From Gammaproteobacteria bacterium (GTDB taxonomy: Bacteria > Pseudomonadota > Gammaproteobacteria > Pseudomonadales > UBA5518), in the NCBI GenBank assembly GCA_016705365.1, contig JADIYI010000008.1:1860001-1924000 (forward strand): a stretch of 64,000 nucleotides of DNA, given 5' to 3'. The stretch's first letter is position 1; each line of letters starts with the position of its first letter. The position numbers and the translations under genes were made by a program. Below the pieces are notes generated by a model that saw nothing but the letters and a program-made list of their open reading frames with translations, was not told the DNA's origin and ran no database searches. Shown piece after piece: positions 32,259-40,792 of this stretch.

Positions 32259-34952
32259 TCATGCGGGCGCCGTGTCAGCGAGTTGCAGGCGCACCGTGAC
32301 CACGCTCTGGTCCCTCGGGTGCGTCTCGAGGTGAAAACCGAGCGTCCTGCACAGACCCAGCATGGCGGTATTGTGGCTCAGGACCTCGCCGAATATCTCG
32401 CCGATCCCGCGTCCGCGCGCATAGGCGATGATGCGTCGCATCAGCAGCGTACCAAGCCCCTTGCCGGTCATGTCATGGTTCACCAGGATGGCGTACTCCG
32501 CACGTTGCATGTCGGGGTCGCAGACGATGGTGACCGAGCCGTGGATCTCGCCGCTACCGGGTGCTCCGTGATCGGTGAGGACCAGGGCCATCTGGCGGTC
32601 ATAATCGATCTGCGTGAAGCGCGCTGCCATCGTGTGCGAGAGCATTTTCAGCGGCGCGAAAAAGCGCAGGTAGACCTCCTCGGGGGTGAGTTTCCTGAAC
32701 GCACGCTGCAGCGCGGGTTCGTCTTCGGGGCGTACCGGGCGCAGCCACAGGCACCGTCCGTCGGCAAGCCTCACATCCTCCTCGAGTTCGCGCGGGTAGG
32801 GCTTGATCGCGAGACGCTCGGTGCCGCGCGCGGCGGAAGGTGCAATGCGGATGCGCGCATCGAGTGCGATCACCCCGTCTTCGTCGGCCAGCAACGGGTT
32901 GATGTCGAGTTCGGCGATCTCGGCGCAGTCGCCCACCAGCAGCGAGAGCTTTACCAGGGTGAGCGCGATGGCTTCGAGATTCGCCCCGGGCAGACCGCGC
33001 GCGCCGGCCAGCAGCCGCGCGATGCGCGTGCCCCCGATCATTGCGCGTGCCAGCTGCATGTTGAGCGGCGGCAGTGCGAGTGTGCGATCGTCGATCACTT
33101 CCACCGCCGTGCCGCCCTGGCCGAATACCAGTACCGGCCCGAACTGCGGGTCGCAACTCATGCCGATGATCAACTCGTAGGCACCCCTGCGGTGCACCAT
33201 CGGTTCCACGCTGAAGCCTTCCAGACGCGCCTGCGGCAGTCGCGCCCGGATGTTCGTCTGCATTGCCTCGGCCGCGGCTTCCGTGGCGCGGGCGCCGACC
33301 AGGTCGAGAACCACGCCGCCCACATCGGTCTTGTGCGGGATATCGGGTGAGCGGATCTTCAGTGCGACCGTGGTGCCGATGCGTTGCGCCACCTCGCCTG
33401 CTTCGCGCGGGGTCAGCACATAGTCCGCGTTCACCAGCTCGATGCCATAGGCGTGCAGCACCGCACGGGTGTCGGCGGCACTCAGCCACGGGCGTCCGCC
33501 AGCCAGCGCCGTCGCGATGATCTCGCGGATGCCGGCGTAGCCCGCCATGCGCAGTTCGGGCGCGGAATCCGGTGTTTCCATCAGGGTCCGCTGGCCGCGC
33601 GCATGCTTGACGGCGTGCATGAAGCCGCGCACCGCCTGTTCCGGTGTCGGGTAGCTGGGGATGCCGGCCTCGCTGAATATATCGTCCGCGCGCTGCGCGC
33701 CGCTGCCGCCGACCCAGCTCGCGAGCACGGCCGGTGCAGGCCGGGAACCGAGCGCCTCGCAGAGAGCTTGCGCGGTGTCTTCGCCCGGGCAGACCGCGGT
33801 GGGGCAGTGAATCGCGAGCAGCGCATCGACGCGCGGGTCGCTGGCGACGATTGCCGCAGCGCGCGCGAAGCGCTCGGGATCGGCGTCGCCGATGATGTCC
33901 ACCGGGTTGGCATGTGACCAGTTCGCGGGCAGCAGCGCGTCGAGTGCCTCGATCGTCGCCTCTGACAGCGTGGCCAGGGTGCCGTCGGTCGCGGCTAGCG
34001 CATCGGCGGCAAGCACCGCCATGCCGCCGCCGTTGGTCAGGATGGCGAGTTGCTCGCCGCGCAGCTTGCCGATGTGCGCGAGCGTTTCCGCGGCATTGAA
34101 CAGTTCCTGCAGCGTATAGACGCGGACCATTCCGGTGCGCTCGAACACCGCGTCGTAGACCGCGTCGCGCCCCATCAGCGCGCCGGTGTGGGTGCTCGCG
34201 GCGCGTGCCCCGGTGGCGAACCTTCCTCCCTTCACCACGATCACGGGTTTCATGCGCGCTGCCGCGCGTGCGGCGGACACGAACTTGCGCGCACCGGTCA
34301 CGGCCTCCATGTAGAGCAGGATCGCGCCGGTATCGGCGTCGTTGGCGAGGTAGTCGAGCATGTCGCCGAAATCGACATCGCTCATGTCGCCCAGCGACAC
34401 GACGTGCGAAAAGCCGATGTCGCGCGCCTGCGCCCAATCGATCATCGCGGTCACGATGGCGCCCGACTGGGTCACGAATGCCAGTTTCCCGCGGCGCGCG
34501 GGCAAGTGCGAGAAGCTGGCATTGAGTGATATCGAGGGCGCCATCAGGCCAAGGCAGTTCGGACCCACGATGCGCAACATGTGCGGGCGCGCGGCGTCGA
34601 GCATGCGGGCGTGGGCCGCCGCGGCTTCCTCGCCGTGGCCGAGAACCGCGCTGATCACGACCGCGGCGCGCGTGCCGCGTGCGCCGAGCTCGGCGATGAT
34701 GTCCGGCACGCTGGCGAACGGGGTTGCGATCAGCGCCAGGTCGGGTGCCGCGGGCAGTGCCGCGATATCGGCGAAACAGGGAATTCCGTGCACCTCCGTG
34801 TAGCGGGGGTTCACGGCCCACAATTCGCCCGTGAAGCCGCCCTGAAGCACGTTCTGGCTGATCACGCTGCCGATGCTGCCGGCGCTTTCGCTGGCGCCGA
34901 TGATCGCGACGCTGCGAGCGTCAAACAGCTTCTCGAGATTGCGAATTGTCAT
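32259..34952 (-). CDS. Acyl-CoA synthetase (ADP-forming)-like protein with GNAT domain (Pat/PatZ type)
   Basis: This 897-residue protein fuses an ADP-forming acetyl-CoA synthetase-like body to a C-terminal GNAT acetyltransferase. It starts with a CoA-binding Rossmann domain (SVAIIGASESAGSIGSVIS, residue 13 on) and continues through the succinyl-CoA ligase-like and ATP-grasp domains (VALKIRSPDIPHKTDVGGVV, near residue 545). The GNAT domain covers about residues 735-885, with NHDMTGKGLGTLLMRRI as its acetyl-CoA loop. Proteins of this type (PatZ/Pat) acetylate lysines of acyl-CoA synthetases and other enzymes. The catalytic His of the ligase part was not located, in line with other Pat proteins. 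The ATG at 34952 fits the family. Confidence 0.93.
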   Translation of the reverse strand: MTIRNLEKLFDARSVAIIGASESAGSIGSVISQNVLQGGFTGELWAVNPRYTEVHGIPCFADIAALPAAPDLALIATPFASVPDIIAELGARGTRAAVVISAVLGHGEEAAAAHARMLDAARPHMLRIVGPNCLGLMAPSISLNASFSHLPARRGKLAFVTQSGAIVTAMIDWAQARDIGFSHVVSLGDMSDVDFGDMLDYLANDADTGAILLYMEAVTGARKFVSAARAAARMKPVIVVKGGRFATGARAASTHTGALMGRDAVYDAVFERTGMVRVYTLQELFNAAETLAHIGKLRGEQLAILTNGGGMAVLAADALAATDGTLATLSEATIEALDALLPANWSHANPVDIIGDADPERFARAAAIVASDPRVDALLAIHCPTAVCPGEDTAQALCEALGSRPAPAVLASWVGGSGAQRADDIFSEAGIPSYPTPEQAVRGFMHAVKHARGQRTLMETPDSAPELRMAGYAGIREIIATALAGGRPWLSAADTRAVLHAYGIELVNADYVLTPREAGEVAQRIGTTVALKIRSPDIPHKTDVGGVVLDLVGARATEAAAEAMQTNIRARLPQARLEGFSVEPMVHRRGAYELIIGMSCDPQFGPVLVFGQGGTAVEVIDDRTLALPPLNMQLARAMIGGTRIARLLAGARGLPGANLEAIALTLVKLSLLVGDCAEIAELDINPLLADEDGVIALDARIRIAPSAARGTERLAIKPYPRELEEDVRLADGRCLWLRPVRPEDEPALQRAFRKLTPEEVYLRFFAPLKMLSHTMAARFTQIDYDRQMALVLTDHGAPGSGEIHGSVTIVCDPDMQRAEYAILVNHDMTGKGLGTLLMRRIIAYARGRGIGEIFGEVLSHNTAMLGLCRTLGFHLETHPRDQSVVTVRLQLADTAPA

Positions 34953-35068
34953 GGCAGGTCCGGCACGGTCAAATTGGCGCAGTTTAACCAGTGCCGACTG
35001 CGCGTGTTTGATCACGCGCAACGGAATCGAATTGGGTACACTGTCGGCAAGCGGCAAGGAGTCTGGAG

Positions 35069-35467
35069 ATGAGTGAAAAGCACACGCATTCGATGGTCAT
35101 GGGCTATGTGCTGTGGATTTTCGGGTTCATGGGGGCGCACCGTTTCTATTATGGCAAGCGGGTGAGCGGCGTGATCTGGTTTTTCACGCTGGGCCTGCTG
35201 TTCATCGGCTGGTTCATCGACCTGTTCCTGATACCGGGCATGGACCGCGAGGCGGAACGGCGTTTTCACCCCGGTCCGGTCGATTACAACGTGTGCTGGA
35301 TCCTGCTGACCTTTCTCGGTTTCTTCGGGGTGCATCGTTTCTACATGGGCAAATGGCTGACCGGCTTGCTGTACCTGTTGACCGGCGGTCTTTTCCTGGT
35401 CGGCGTACTGTATGACTACCTCACCCTGAACCAGCAGATCAACGAACTGGCCGACACCCATGTCTGA
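35069..35467 (+). CDS. TM2 domain-containing membrane protein
   Basis: This 132-residue membrane protein holds two copies of the TM2 hairpin. The first reads GYVLWIFGFMGAHRFYYGKR and the second ILLTFLGFFGVHRFYMGKW, each with the G-x-HRFY motif and followed by a second helix ending in an acidic residue (IGWFIDLFLIPGM, VGVLYDYLTLNQQI). Function of TM2 proteins is unknown in most bacteria. The ATG at 35069 has an AGGAG and a GGAG in the leader. Its end overlaps by eight bases the start of a truncated SDR gene. Confidence 0.92.
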   Translation: MSEKHTHSMVMGYVLWIFGFMGAHRFYYGKRVSGVIWFFTLGLLFIGWFIDLFLIPGMDREAERRFHPGPVDYNVCWILLTFLGFFGVHRFYMGKWLTGLLYLLTGGLFLVGVLYDYLTLNQQINELADTHV

Positions 35468-35873
35468 GCAGGGCGAGCCTGGCTTGCTACGCGAGGGAGA
35501 GACGGCGGGCAAGGCGGCGGTCGACAAGATGGCCCACGACATGGGGGTCGAACTGCGCGCGCATGGCGTGGCGGTGGTATCCATCTGGATGGGTCTGCTG
35601 AAGACCGAGCGAACCGAGGCGGTGCTGGCCGACCCGGAGCTTGCGCGTCACTACGAACACCTGCTCGAAACCATGGAAACGCCGCAACTCACCGGTCTGG
35701 TGATCGATGCGCTGGCGCGCGACCCGCACCTGATGGATCGCAGTGCCAAGGTCTGGATCGGTGCGGAACTGGCCCGGCAATACGGTATCCGCGATGTCAA
35801 CGGGCGCGAGCCCCCCTCGCACCGTCCGCTGCTGGGCGATCCCCCGGTGTTCAGCAGCGCGATCATCCAGTAG
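35460..35873 (+). pseudogene. C-terminal fragment of a DHRS1-like short-chain dehydrogenase
   Basis: The 137-residue reading frame matches only the last half of an SDR like DHRS1. GKAAVDKMAHDMGVELRAHG corresponds to the region starting at the catalytic Lys (usually YGVGKAA...), then VAVVSIWMGLLKTE and the C-terminal ELARQYGIRDVNGREP. The NAD-binding Rossmann half, the Ser and the catalytic Tyr are missing; the first 17 residues resemble nothing in the family. I saw no remnant of the missing half in the upstream frame. A deletion that fused the C-terminal half to the end of the TM2 gene is the simplest explanation. It cannot be an active dehydrogenase. Confidence 0.75.
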
Positions 35874-35910
35874 GCGGGCGCGGTGTGATTGGACGACGGA
35901 GGTAACACCC

Positions 35911-36738
35911 ATGTCAGTACTGCCCAAGGGCAAATTTGCCGCCTGTGCCAACGGCTATCGCATGCACTATCTCGATGTCGGCGCGGGACCCGTGGTGGTG
36001 TTCCTGCATGGCAGCGGGCCGGGTGCCAGCGGGCACAGCAACTTCCAGGGCAATTATCCGTACCTGGTCGAGCGCGGTTTTCGCTGCATCGTCGTGGATC
36101 ATATCGGCTACGGCTTTTCCGACAAGCCGGCCGATGTCGAGTATCCGCTGGCATTCTTCACCGAATGCCTGCGCCAGACGCTCGCTGCCGCCGGCGTCAG
36201 CAACTGCTCGCTGGTCGGAAACTCGCTCGGCGGTGCCATCGCGCTGCAGTTCGCGCTCGACTATCCGCAGCTGACCGAACGCCTGGTGCTGATGGCGCCG
36301 GGTGGCCTGAACGCGAAGGAAGAATATTTCCGGATGCCGGGCATGCAGAAAATGGCACAGGTTTTTTCTTCGGGCCAGGCCGTCACGCCGGCAGTGATGA
36401 AAGAACTGTTTGCCGGCTCGCTGATGCACGATCCACGCTACGCCACCGACGCCCTGATCGCCGAGCGCACCGAGATCATGCAATTGATGAATGCCCAGGT
36501 GATGGCCACGATGAAGGTGCCGGAGCTCACCGATCGTCTGCCCGGGATCAAGGCGCCGGTGCTGGCGTTCTGGGGCATGAACGAGCGCATGATGCCGGAA
36601 TCGGGGATCATGAAGCTGGCGAGGAACACGCCCGACATCCGCCTGGTGCTGGTCTCGAATTGCGGGCACTGGGTGATGGTCGAGCACCAGGACATGTTCA
36701 ACCGCATGACTCATGACTTCCTGGCGCACGGCACATGA
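35911..36738 (+). CDS. tesD: Meta-cleavage product alpha/beta hydrolase (TesD/HsaD type)
   Basis: This 275-residue hydrolase should cut the C-C bond of a ring-fission product such as 4,5-9,10-diseco-androstatriene-dione acid, or a related aromatic product. The oxyanion region is FLHGSGPGASGHSNF and the nucleophile Ser105 is in VGNSLGGAIALQF. The catalytic His253 is in NCGHWVMVEHQDMFNR, a motif shared with TesD proteins. The usual acid position (WGxxD) is WGMNE here, so Glu225 takes the place of Asp. GGAGG lies eight bases upstream of the ATG. The stop overlaps the next gene by four bases, and hydratase, dehydrogenase and aldolase genes follow in pathway order. Confidence 0.88.
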   Translation: MSVLPKGKFAACANGYRMHYLDVGAGPVVVFLHGSGPGASGHSNFQGNYPYLVERGFRCIVVDHIGYGFSDKPADVEYPLAFFTECLRQTLAAAGVSNCSLVGNSLGGAIALQFALDYPQLTERLVLMAPGGLNAKEEYFRMPGMQKMAQVFSSGQAVTPAVMKELFAGSLMHDPRYATDALIAERTEIMQLMNAQVMATMKVPELTDRLPGIKAPVLAFWGMNERMMPESGIMKLARNTPDIRLVLVSNCGHWVMVEHQDMFNRMTHDFLAHGT

Positions 36739-37520
36739 ACGAAGAAACCGTCACGAGGCTGGGCGACGAACTCTACCGGGCACTGCGTTCGCATTCGGTG
36801 CTCGCTCCGCTCACCGAGCGCGAACCCGCGATCACCATCGACGATGCCTACCGCATATCGCTGCGCTTTCTGCAGCGCAGGCTGGCCGATGGCGAGAAGC
36901 TCATCGGCAAGAAGATCGGCGTCACCTCGAAGCCGGTACAGGACATGCTGGACGTGCGGCAACCGGATTTCGGGTTTCTGACCGATCGCATGCACTATCC
37001 TGACGGCGCCGCGATTGCGGTCGCGGGCAACCTGGTCGCGCCGCGCGCGGAGGCCGAGATCGCGTTCCGCCTGAAAAGCGACCTGGTCGGTCCGGGTATC
37101 ACCGAGGCCGATGTGCTGGCCGCGACTGCCTGCATCATGCCGTGCTTCGAGATCGTCGACTCGCGTATCCGTGACTGGAAGATCCGCATCCAGGACACGG
37201 TTGCCGACAACGCCTCCTGCGGCGTGTTCGTGCTCGGCGATACCGAGGCCGATCCGCGCAAATTCGACCTGCCCAGGCTCCATGTGCGGGTGTTCAAGAA
37301 CGGCATGCCGCTCAGCGAAGGGCTGGGTTCGGCGGTGCAGGGCAATCCGCTCACCGCGGTGGCGTGGCTGGCCAACACGCTCGGGCGTTACGATATTCCG
37401 TTGCTCGCGGGCGACATCATCCTCTCGGGTTCGGTGGTACCGCTCGAGCCGGTCAGGGCGGGCGACGAGATGCGCTGCGAAGTGCAGGGCATGGGCAGCG
37501 CACACTGCCACTTCGTCTGA
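36735..37520 (+). CDS. tesE: 2-keto-4-pentenoate hydratase family (TesE/HsaE type)
   Basis: This 261-residue enzyme hydrates the 2-hydroxydienoate released by the preceding hydrolase, giving a 4-hydroxy-2-oxo acid. Family landmarks are KLIGKKIGVTSKPVQDML (residues 55-72), PDFGFLTDRM and the metal-binding EAEIAFRL (near 110), followed by CIMPCFEIVDSRIRDWKI. The C-terminal block is LAGDIILSGSVVPLEPVRAG. The ATG overlaps the hydrolase stop by four bases. Length is as expected for HsaE, TesE and MhpD. It acts in the cytoplasm, probably as a multimer. It leads into the aldehyde dehydrogenase gene after 55 bases. Confidence 0.92.
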   Translation: MNEETVTRLGDELYRALRSHSVLAPLTEREPAITIDDAYRISLRFLQRRLADGEKLIGKKIGVTSKPVQDMLDVRQPDFGFLTDRMHYPDGAAIAVAGNLVAPRAEAEIAFRLKSDLVGPGITEADVLAATACIMPCFEIVDSRIRDWKIRIQDTVADNASCGVFVLGDTEADPRKFDLPRLHVRVFKNGMPLSEGLGSAVQGNPLTAVAWLANTLGRYDIPLLAGDIILSGSVVPLEPVRAGDEMRCEVQGMGSAHCHFV

Positions 37521-37575
37521 ACCCGGGAGGGTATTTGCGGGCGAGGTTGTTCAAATGCAATGCAACGGGAAAGCG

Positions 37576-38490
37576 ATGGCGAACAGGATCAAGGCGGCAA
37601 TCATCGGCCCGGGCAATATCGGCACCGATCTGCTGATGAAGGCGCGGCGCTCGACGCTGCTCGAGCCGGTCTGGATGGTCGGCGTGGAGCCTGATTCGCC
37701 GGGCCTCGCGCGGGCTCGCGAGATGGGTCTGAAAACCACCTCCGACGGAGTGGACGGCATGCTGCCGACGCTGCGCGCCGACGGCGTTCAGATCTGCTTC
37801 GATGCGACCTCGGCCCAGGTGCACGCGGCAAACTCGGCCAAGGTCAATGCCCACGGTGCGCTGATGATCGACCTCACGCCGGCGGCGATCGGCCCCTACT
37901 GCATTCCTCCGGTAAACCTCCAGGATCATCTCGGCAAGCGCGAGATGAACGTCAACATGGTGACCTGCGGCGGTCAGGCCACCATCCCGATGGTTGCCGC
38001 GGTGAGCCGGGTGCAGAAAGTCGCCTACGGCGAGATCATCGCCACGGTAGCGTCGAAATCGGTTGGTCCGGGCACGCGCAGGAACATCGACGAGTTCACC
38101 CGTACCACCGCCGGCGCGGTGGAGAAGGTGGGTGGCGCTGCCGAGGGCAAGGCGATCATCGTGATCAACCCGGCCGCGCCGCCGCTGATCATGCGCGACA
38201 CGATCCACTGCCTCACCGAGGACCTGCCCGATGAGGAAGCCATCACCCGTTCGATCCACAAGATGATTGCGGAAGTGCAGAAATACGTGCCCGGCTACAC
38301 CCTGAAGAACGGTCCGGTGTTCGACGGCAAGCGGGTGTCGGTATGGCTGGAAGTGGCGGGCCTCGGCGATTTCCTGCCCCGCTACGCCGGCAATCTCGAC
38401 ATCATGACCGCCGCCGCATTGCGCACCGCGGAAATGTTCGCGCGGGAGATCATCGACGGGCGGCTGGTGCTGGAGCCGGTGGCTGCGTAG
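37576..38490 (+). CDS. tesF: Acylating acetaldehyde/propanal dehydrogenase (TesF/HsaG type)
   Basis: This 304-residue enzyme turns the short aldehyde made by the aldolase into an acyl-CoA using NAD and CoA. The Rossmann motif is AAIIGPGNIGTDLLMK at the N-terminus. The catalytic Cys lies in NMVTCGGQATIPMVAAVSR. The conserved segments SKSVGPGTRRNIDEFTRTT and EVAGLGDFLPRYAGNLDIMT, both typical of DmpF/BphJ/HsaG, are present. The ATG at 37576 is the first that keeps the Rossmann fold; a weak GGGA is upstream. In known systems it forms a channelling complex with the aldolase encoded next. Confidence 0.95.
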   Translation: MANRIKAAIIGPGNIGTDLLMKARRSTLLEPVWMVGVEPDSPGLARAREMGLKTTSDGVDGMLPTLRADGVQICFDATSAQVHAANSAKVNAHGALMIDLTPAAIGPYCIPPVNLQDHLGKREMNVNMVTCGGQATIPMVAAVSRVQKVAYGEIIATVASKSVGPGTRRNIDEFTRTTAGAVEKVGGAAEGKAIIVINPAAPPLIMRDTIHCLTEDLPDEEAITRSIHKMIAEVQKYVPGYTLKNGPVFDGKRVSVWLEVAGLGDFLPRYAGNLDIMTAAALRTAEMFAREIIDGRLVLEPVAA

Positions 38491-38650
38491 AAGCGCAGCT
38501 TGGCTGAGGTCTATCGAGCAAACGGATTGTGTCAATGGTGCCGGCTCCCGGAGCCTGCGCTGGTGTGATCCGAAGGTTTTCCAGAAGGCGGGAAAATGCA
38601 AAACGCTCAGCGCGGCAGTCGCAGCCCGGCAAACAAATGAGGAAATGATC

Positions 38651-39673
38651 ATGGACCTCAAAGGCAGGAAAGTAACGCTGCACGATATGTGTCTGCGCGA
38701 TGGCATGCACGCCAAGCAGCACCAGATATCGCTCGACGAGATGCGCGCGGTGGCGCGCGGACTCGATGAAGCGGGGATACCATTGATCGAGGTCACGCAT
38801 GGCGATGGGCTCGGCGGGCGTTCGATCAACTACGGTTTTCCGTGCAACACCGACGAGGAATATCTCGAGGCCGTGGTCGGCGTGGTGAAGCGCGCGAAGA
38901 TATCGGCGCTGCTGCTGCCGGGTATCGGTACCGTGGATCACCTGAAGATGGCGCGTGACTGCGGTATCGGCACGATTCGCGTGGCGACGCACTGCACCGA
39001 GGCGGATGTCTCGGAACAGCATATCGGCATGGGTCGCGAGATGGGACTCGACACGGTCGGCTTCCTGATGATGGCGCACATGATCGGGCCGGAGGAACTC
39101 GTCGAGCAGGCACTGCTGATGGAGAGCTACGGCGCGAACTGCCTGTATTGCACCGACTCGGCCGGCTACATGCTGCCCGACGATGTGACGGCGCGGATCG
39201 CGCTGCTGCGCCGCGAGCTGAAACCGGGGACCGAGCTCGGTTTCCATGGCCACCACAACATGGCGCTGGGAATCGCCAACTCGCTGGCCGCGATCGAAGC
39301 CGGCGCCAACCGCATCGACGGCTCGGTGGCCGGTCTCGGCGCGGGTGCCGGCAATACCCCGCTCGAAGTGTTTGTCGCGGTGCTTGACCGCATGGGCGTC
39401 GAGCACGGTGTGGACCTGTTCCGGATCATGGACGTGGCGGAGGACCTGGTGGTGCCGATGATGGACCAGGTGATCCGCATCGACCGTGACTCGCTGATCC
39501 TCGGCTATGCCGGCGTGTACTCGAGCTTCCTGCTGTTTGCCCGGCGCGCCGCGAAAAAATACGGTGTCAGCTCGCGCGATATCCTGGTCGAACTCGGCAA
39601 GCGCAAGACGGTCGGCGGACAGGAGGACATGATCGAGGATCTGGCGCTCGATATGGCTCGCGCGCAGCGCTGA
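38651..39673 (+). CDS. tesG: 4-hydroxy-2-oxovalerate aldolase (TesG/HsaF type)
   Basis: This 340-residue metal-dependent aldolase splits 4-hydroxy-2-oxo acids into pyruvate and an aldehyde. The N-terminal site is VTLHDMCLRDGMHAKQHQIS, where RDG matches the conserved Arg-Asp pair. The metal-binding motif is GFHGHHNMALGIANS near residue 198, and a Gly-rich GSVAGLGAGAGNTPLE follows. The C-terminal DmpG communication domain forms the contact with the dehydrogenase. GAGGA lies seven bases before the ATG at 38651, which decides against the ATG six bases earlier. The 160-base gap after the dehydrogenase is larger than elsewhere in this operon. Confidence 0.95.
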   Translation: MDLKGRKVTLHDMCLRDGMHAKQHQISLDEMRAVARGLDEAGIPLIEVTHGDGLGGRSINYGFPCNTDEEYLEAVVGVVKRAKISALLLPGIGTVDHLKMARDCGIGTIRVATHCTEADVSEQHIGMGREMGLDTVGFLMMAHMIGPEELVEQALLMESYGANCLYCTDSAGYMLPDDVTARIALLRRELKPGTELGFHGHHNMALGIANSLAAIEAGANRIDGSVAGLGAGAGNTPLEVFVAVLDRMGVEHGVDLFRIMDVAEDLVVPMMDQVIRIDRDSLILGYAGVYSSFLLFARRAAKKYGVSSRDILVELGKRKTVGGQEDMIEDLALDMARAQR

Positions 39674-39789
39674 TTGGTCGTTTGGCAATAACGCAGCTAC
39701 CGGATCCGCTTGATATTTTGAGGTGCGAGCAGTTACGTTCAGGAAATGCAAGCGCCTTGGCATTGGCGACAGATTCGAAAGGAGATACC

Positions 39790-40737
39790 GTGCAGCTTGT
39801 CAATCACAGAATCCTTGTCACCGGTCCGGCAGGACAGATCGCTTTTCCCCTGGCAAGGCGCTTGGCTGAAAACAATGAAGTATGGGGGATTGCCCGTTTC
39901 AGCGATGCCGCAACGCGCAAGCGTGTCGACGCGGTCGGTGTGGTTACACGCTCAGTCGATCTGGCGGACCCCGACTGGGCGGATTTGCCAGACAGTTTCG
40001 ATTATGTATTGCATCTTGCGGCCAGGGTGAGCGCCGACCACGACTATGATCGGGCCATTCAGGTCAATGCAGAGGCGACCGGGCAGCTGATGAGTCGATT
40101 CCGTAGTACCCGTGCGTGCCTGGTGATGTCTACATGCCGGGTCTATGCCGTACCAGAGAACCCCCGCCATAATATTGTCGAAACCGATCCCTTGGCGGCA
40201 CTGCCACAGCCTTATTCGGCAACCTACGCCGTGTCGAAGCTGGCGCAGGAGGCGGTGGCCCGTTTTGCCGCGCGGGAATTCAACGTGCCCACGGTCATTG
40301 CCCGCATGAACGTGGCATATGGCGATAACGGTGGTTTACCTGCCATGCTGCTGGAGGCCATTCTTCAAGAAGCCCCCATTCAATTGTCCGACGGCGCGAA
40401 TACCGTATGCCTGCCGATTCATGAGTCCGATATTTTTGATCATTTACCCGGATTGCTGGCCGCGGCGTCAGTGCCTGCTGTCATAACCAATTGGGGTGGT
40501 GACCAGCTCGTGGATATACGAGAACTGGTCGCCTTCATGGCTGAGCAGGTAGGTCGGGAAGCACACTTCGAATCCTCACCTGAAGGCATTGTGCAATTGC
40601 GGCCGGATCCGGCCAAACGCGCCAGGATTACTGGTCCATGCAAGGTGGATTGGCGTGACGGGATTCGGCGGATGATCGCCGCTCGTCATCCCGGGATTGA
40701 GATCCTGTCCGAGACCCAAGCCATATCGATTATTTGA
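39790..40737 (+). CDS. NAD-dependent epimerase/dehydratase family protein
   Basis: This 315-residue protein has an extended-SDR fold. The N-terminus is HRILVTGPAGQIAFPLARRL, with the Gly-rich nucleotide-binding turn. A later YVLHLAARVSAD segment and the active-site motif TYAVSKLAQE (YxxxK form) near residue 140 are seen. The C-terminal part has a sugar-nucleotide epimerase-like shape but lacks an obvious substrate signature, and steroid-modifying enzymes share this fold. The GTG at 39790 has a strong AAAGGAGATACC upstream; longer readings in the same frame are not conserved. The gene begins a stretch of distinctly lower GC than its surroundings. Confidence 0.85.
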   Translation: MQLVNHRILVTGPAGQIAFPLARRLAENNEVWGIARFSDAATRKRVDAVGVVTRSVDLADPDWADLPDSFDYVLHLAARVSADHDYDRAIQVNAEATGQLMSRFRSTRACLVMSTCRVYAVPENPRHNIVETDPLAALPQPYSATYAVSKLAQEAVARFAAREFNVPTVIARMNVAYGDNGGLPAMLLEAILQEAPIQLSDGANTVCLPIHESDIFDHLPGLLAAASVPAVITNWGGDQLVDIRELVAFMAEQVGREAHFESSPEGIVQLRPDPAKRARITGPCKVDWRDGIRRMIAARHPGIEILSETQAISII

Positions 40738-40792
40738 AGCAGCTTTGAACCGGAGTTGCCGGTTTGACTGCGATACAGCGGGAAACGTGCGA

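Noticed and set aside
39682..39719. TTGGCA and TATTTT as a promoter for the epimerase gene
   Set aside because: The two hexamers are about 26 bases apart, too far for a normal sigma-70 promoter.
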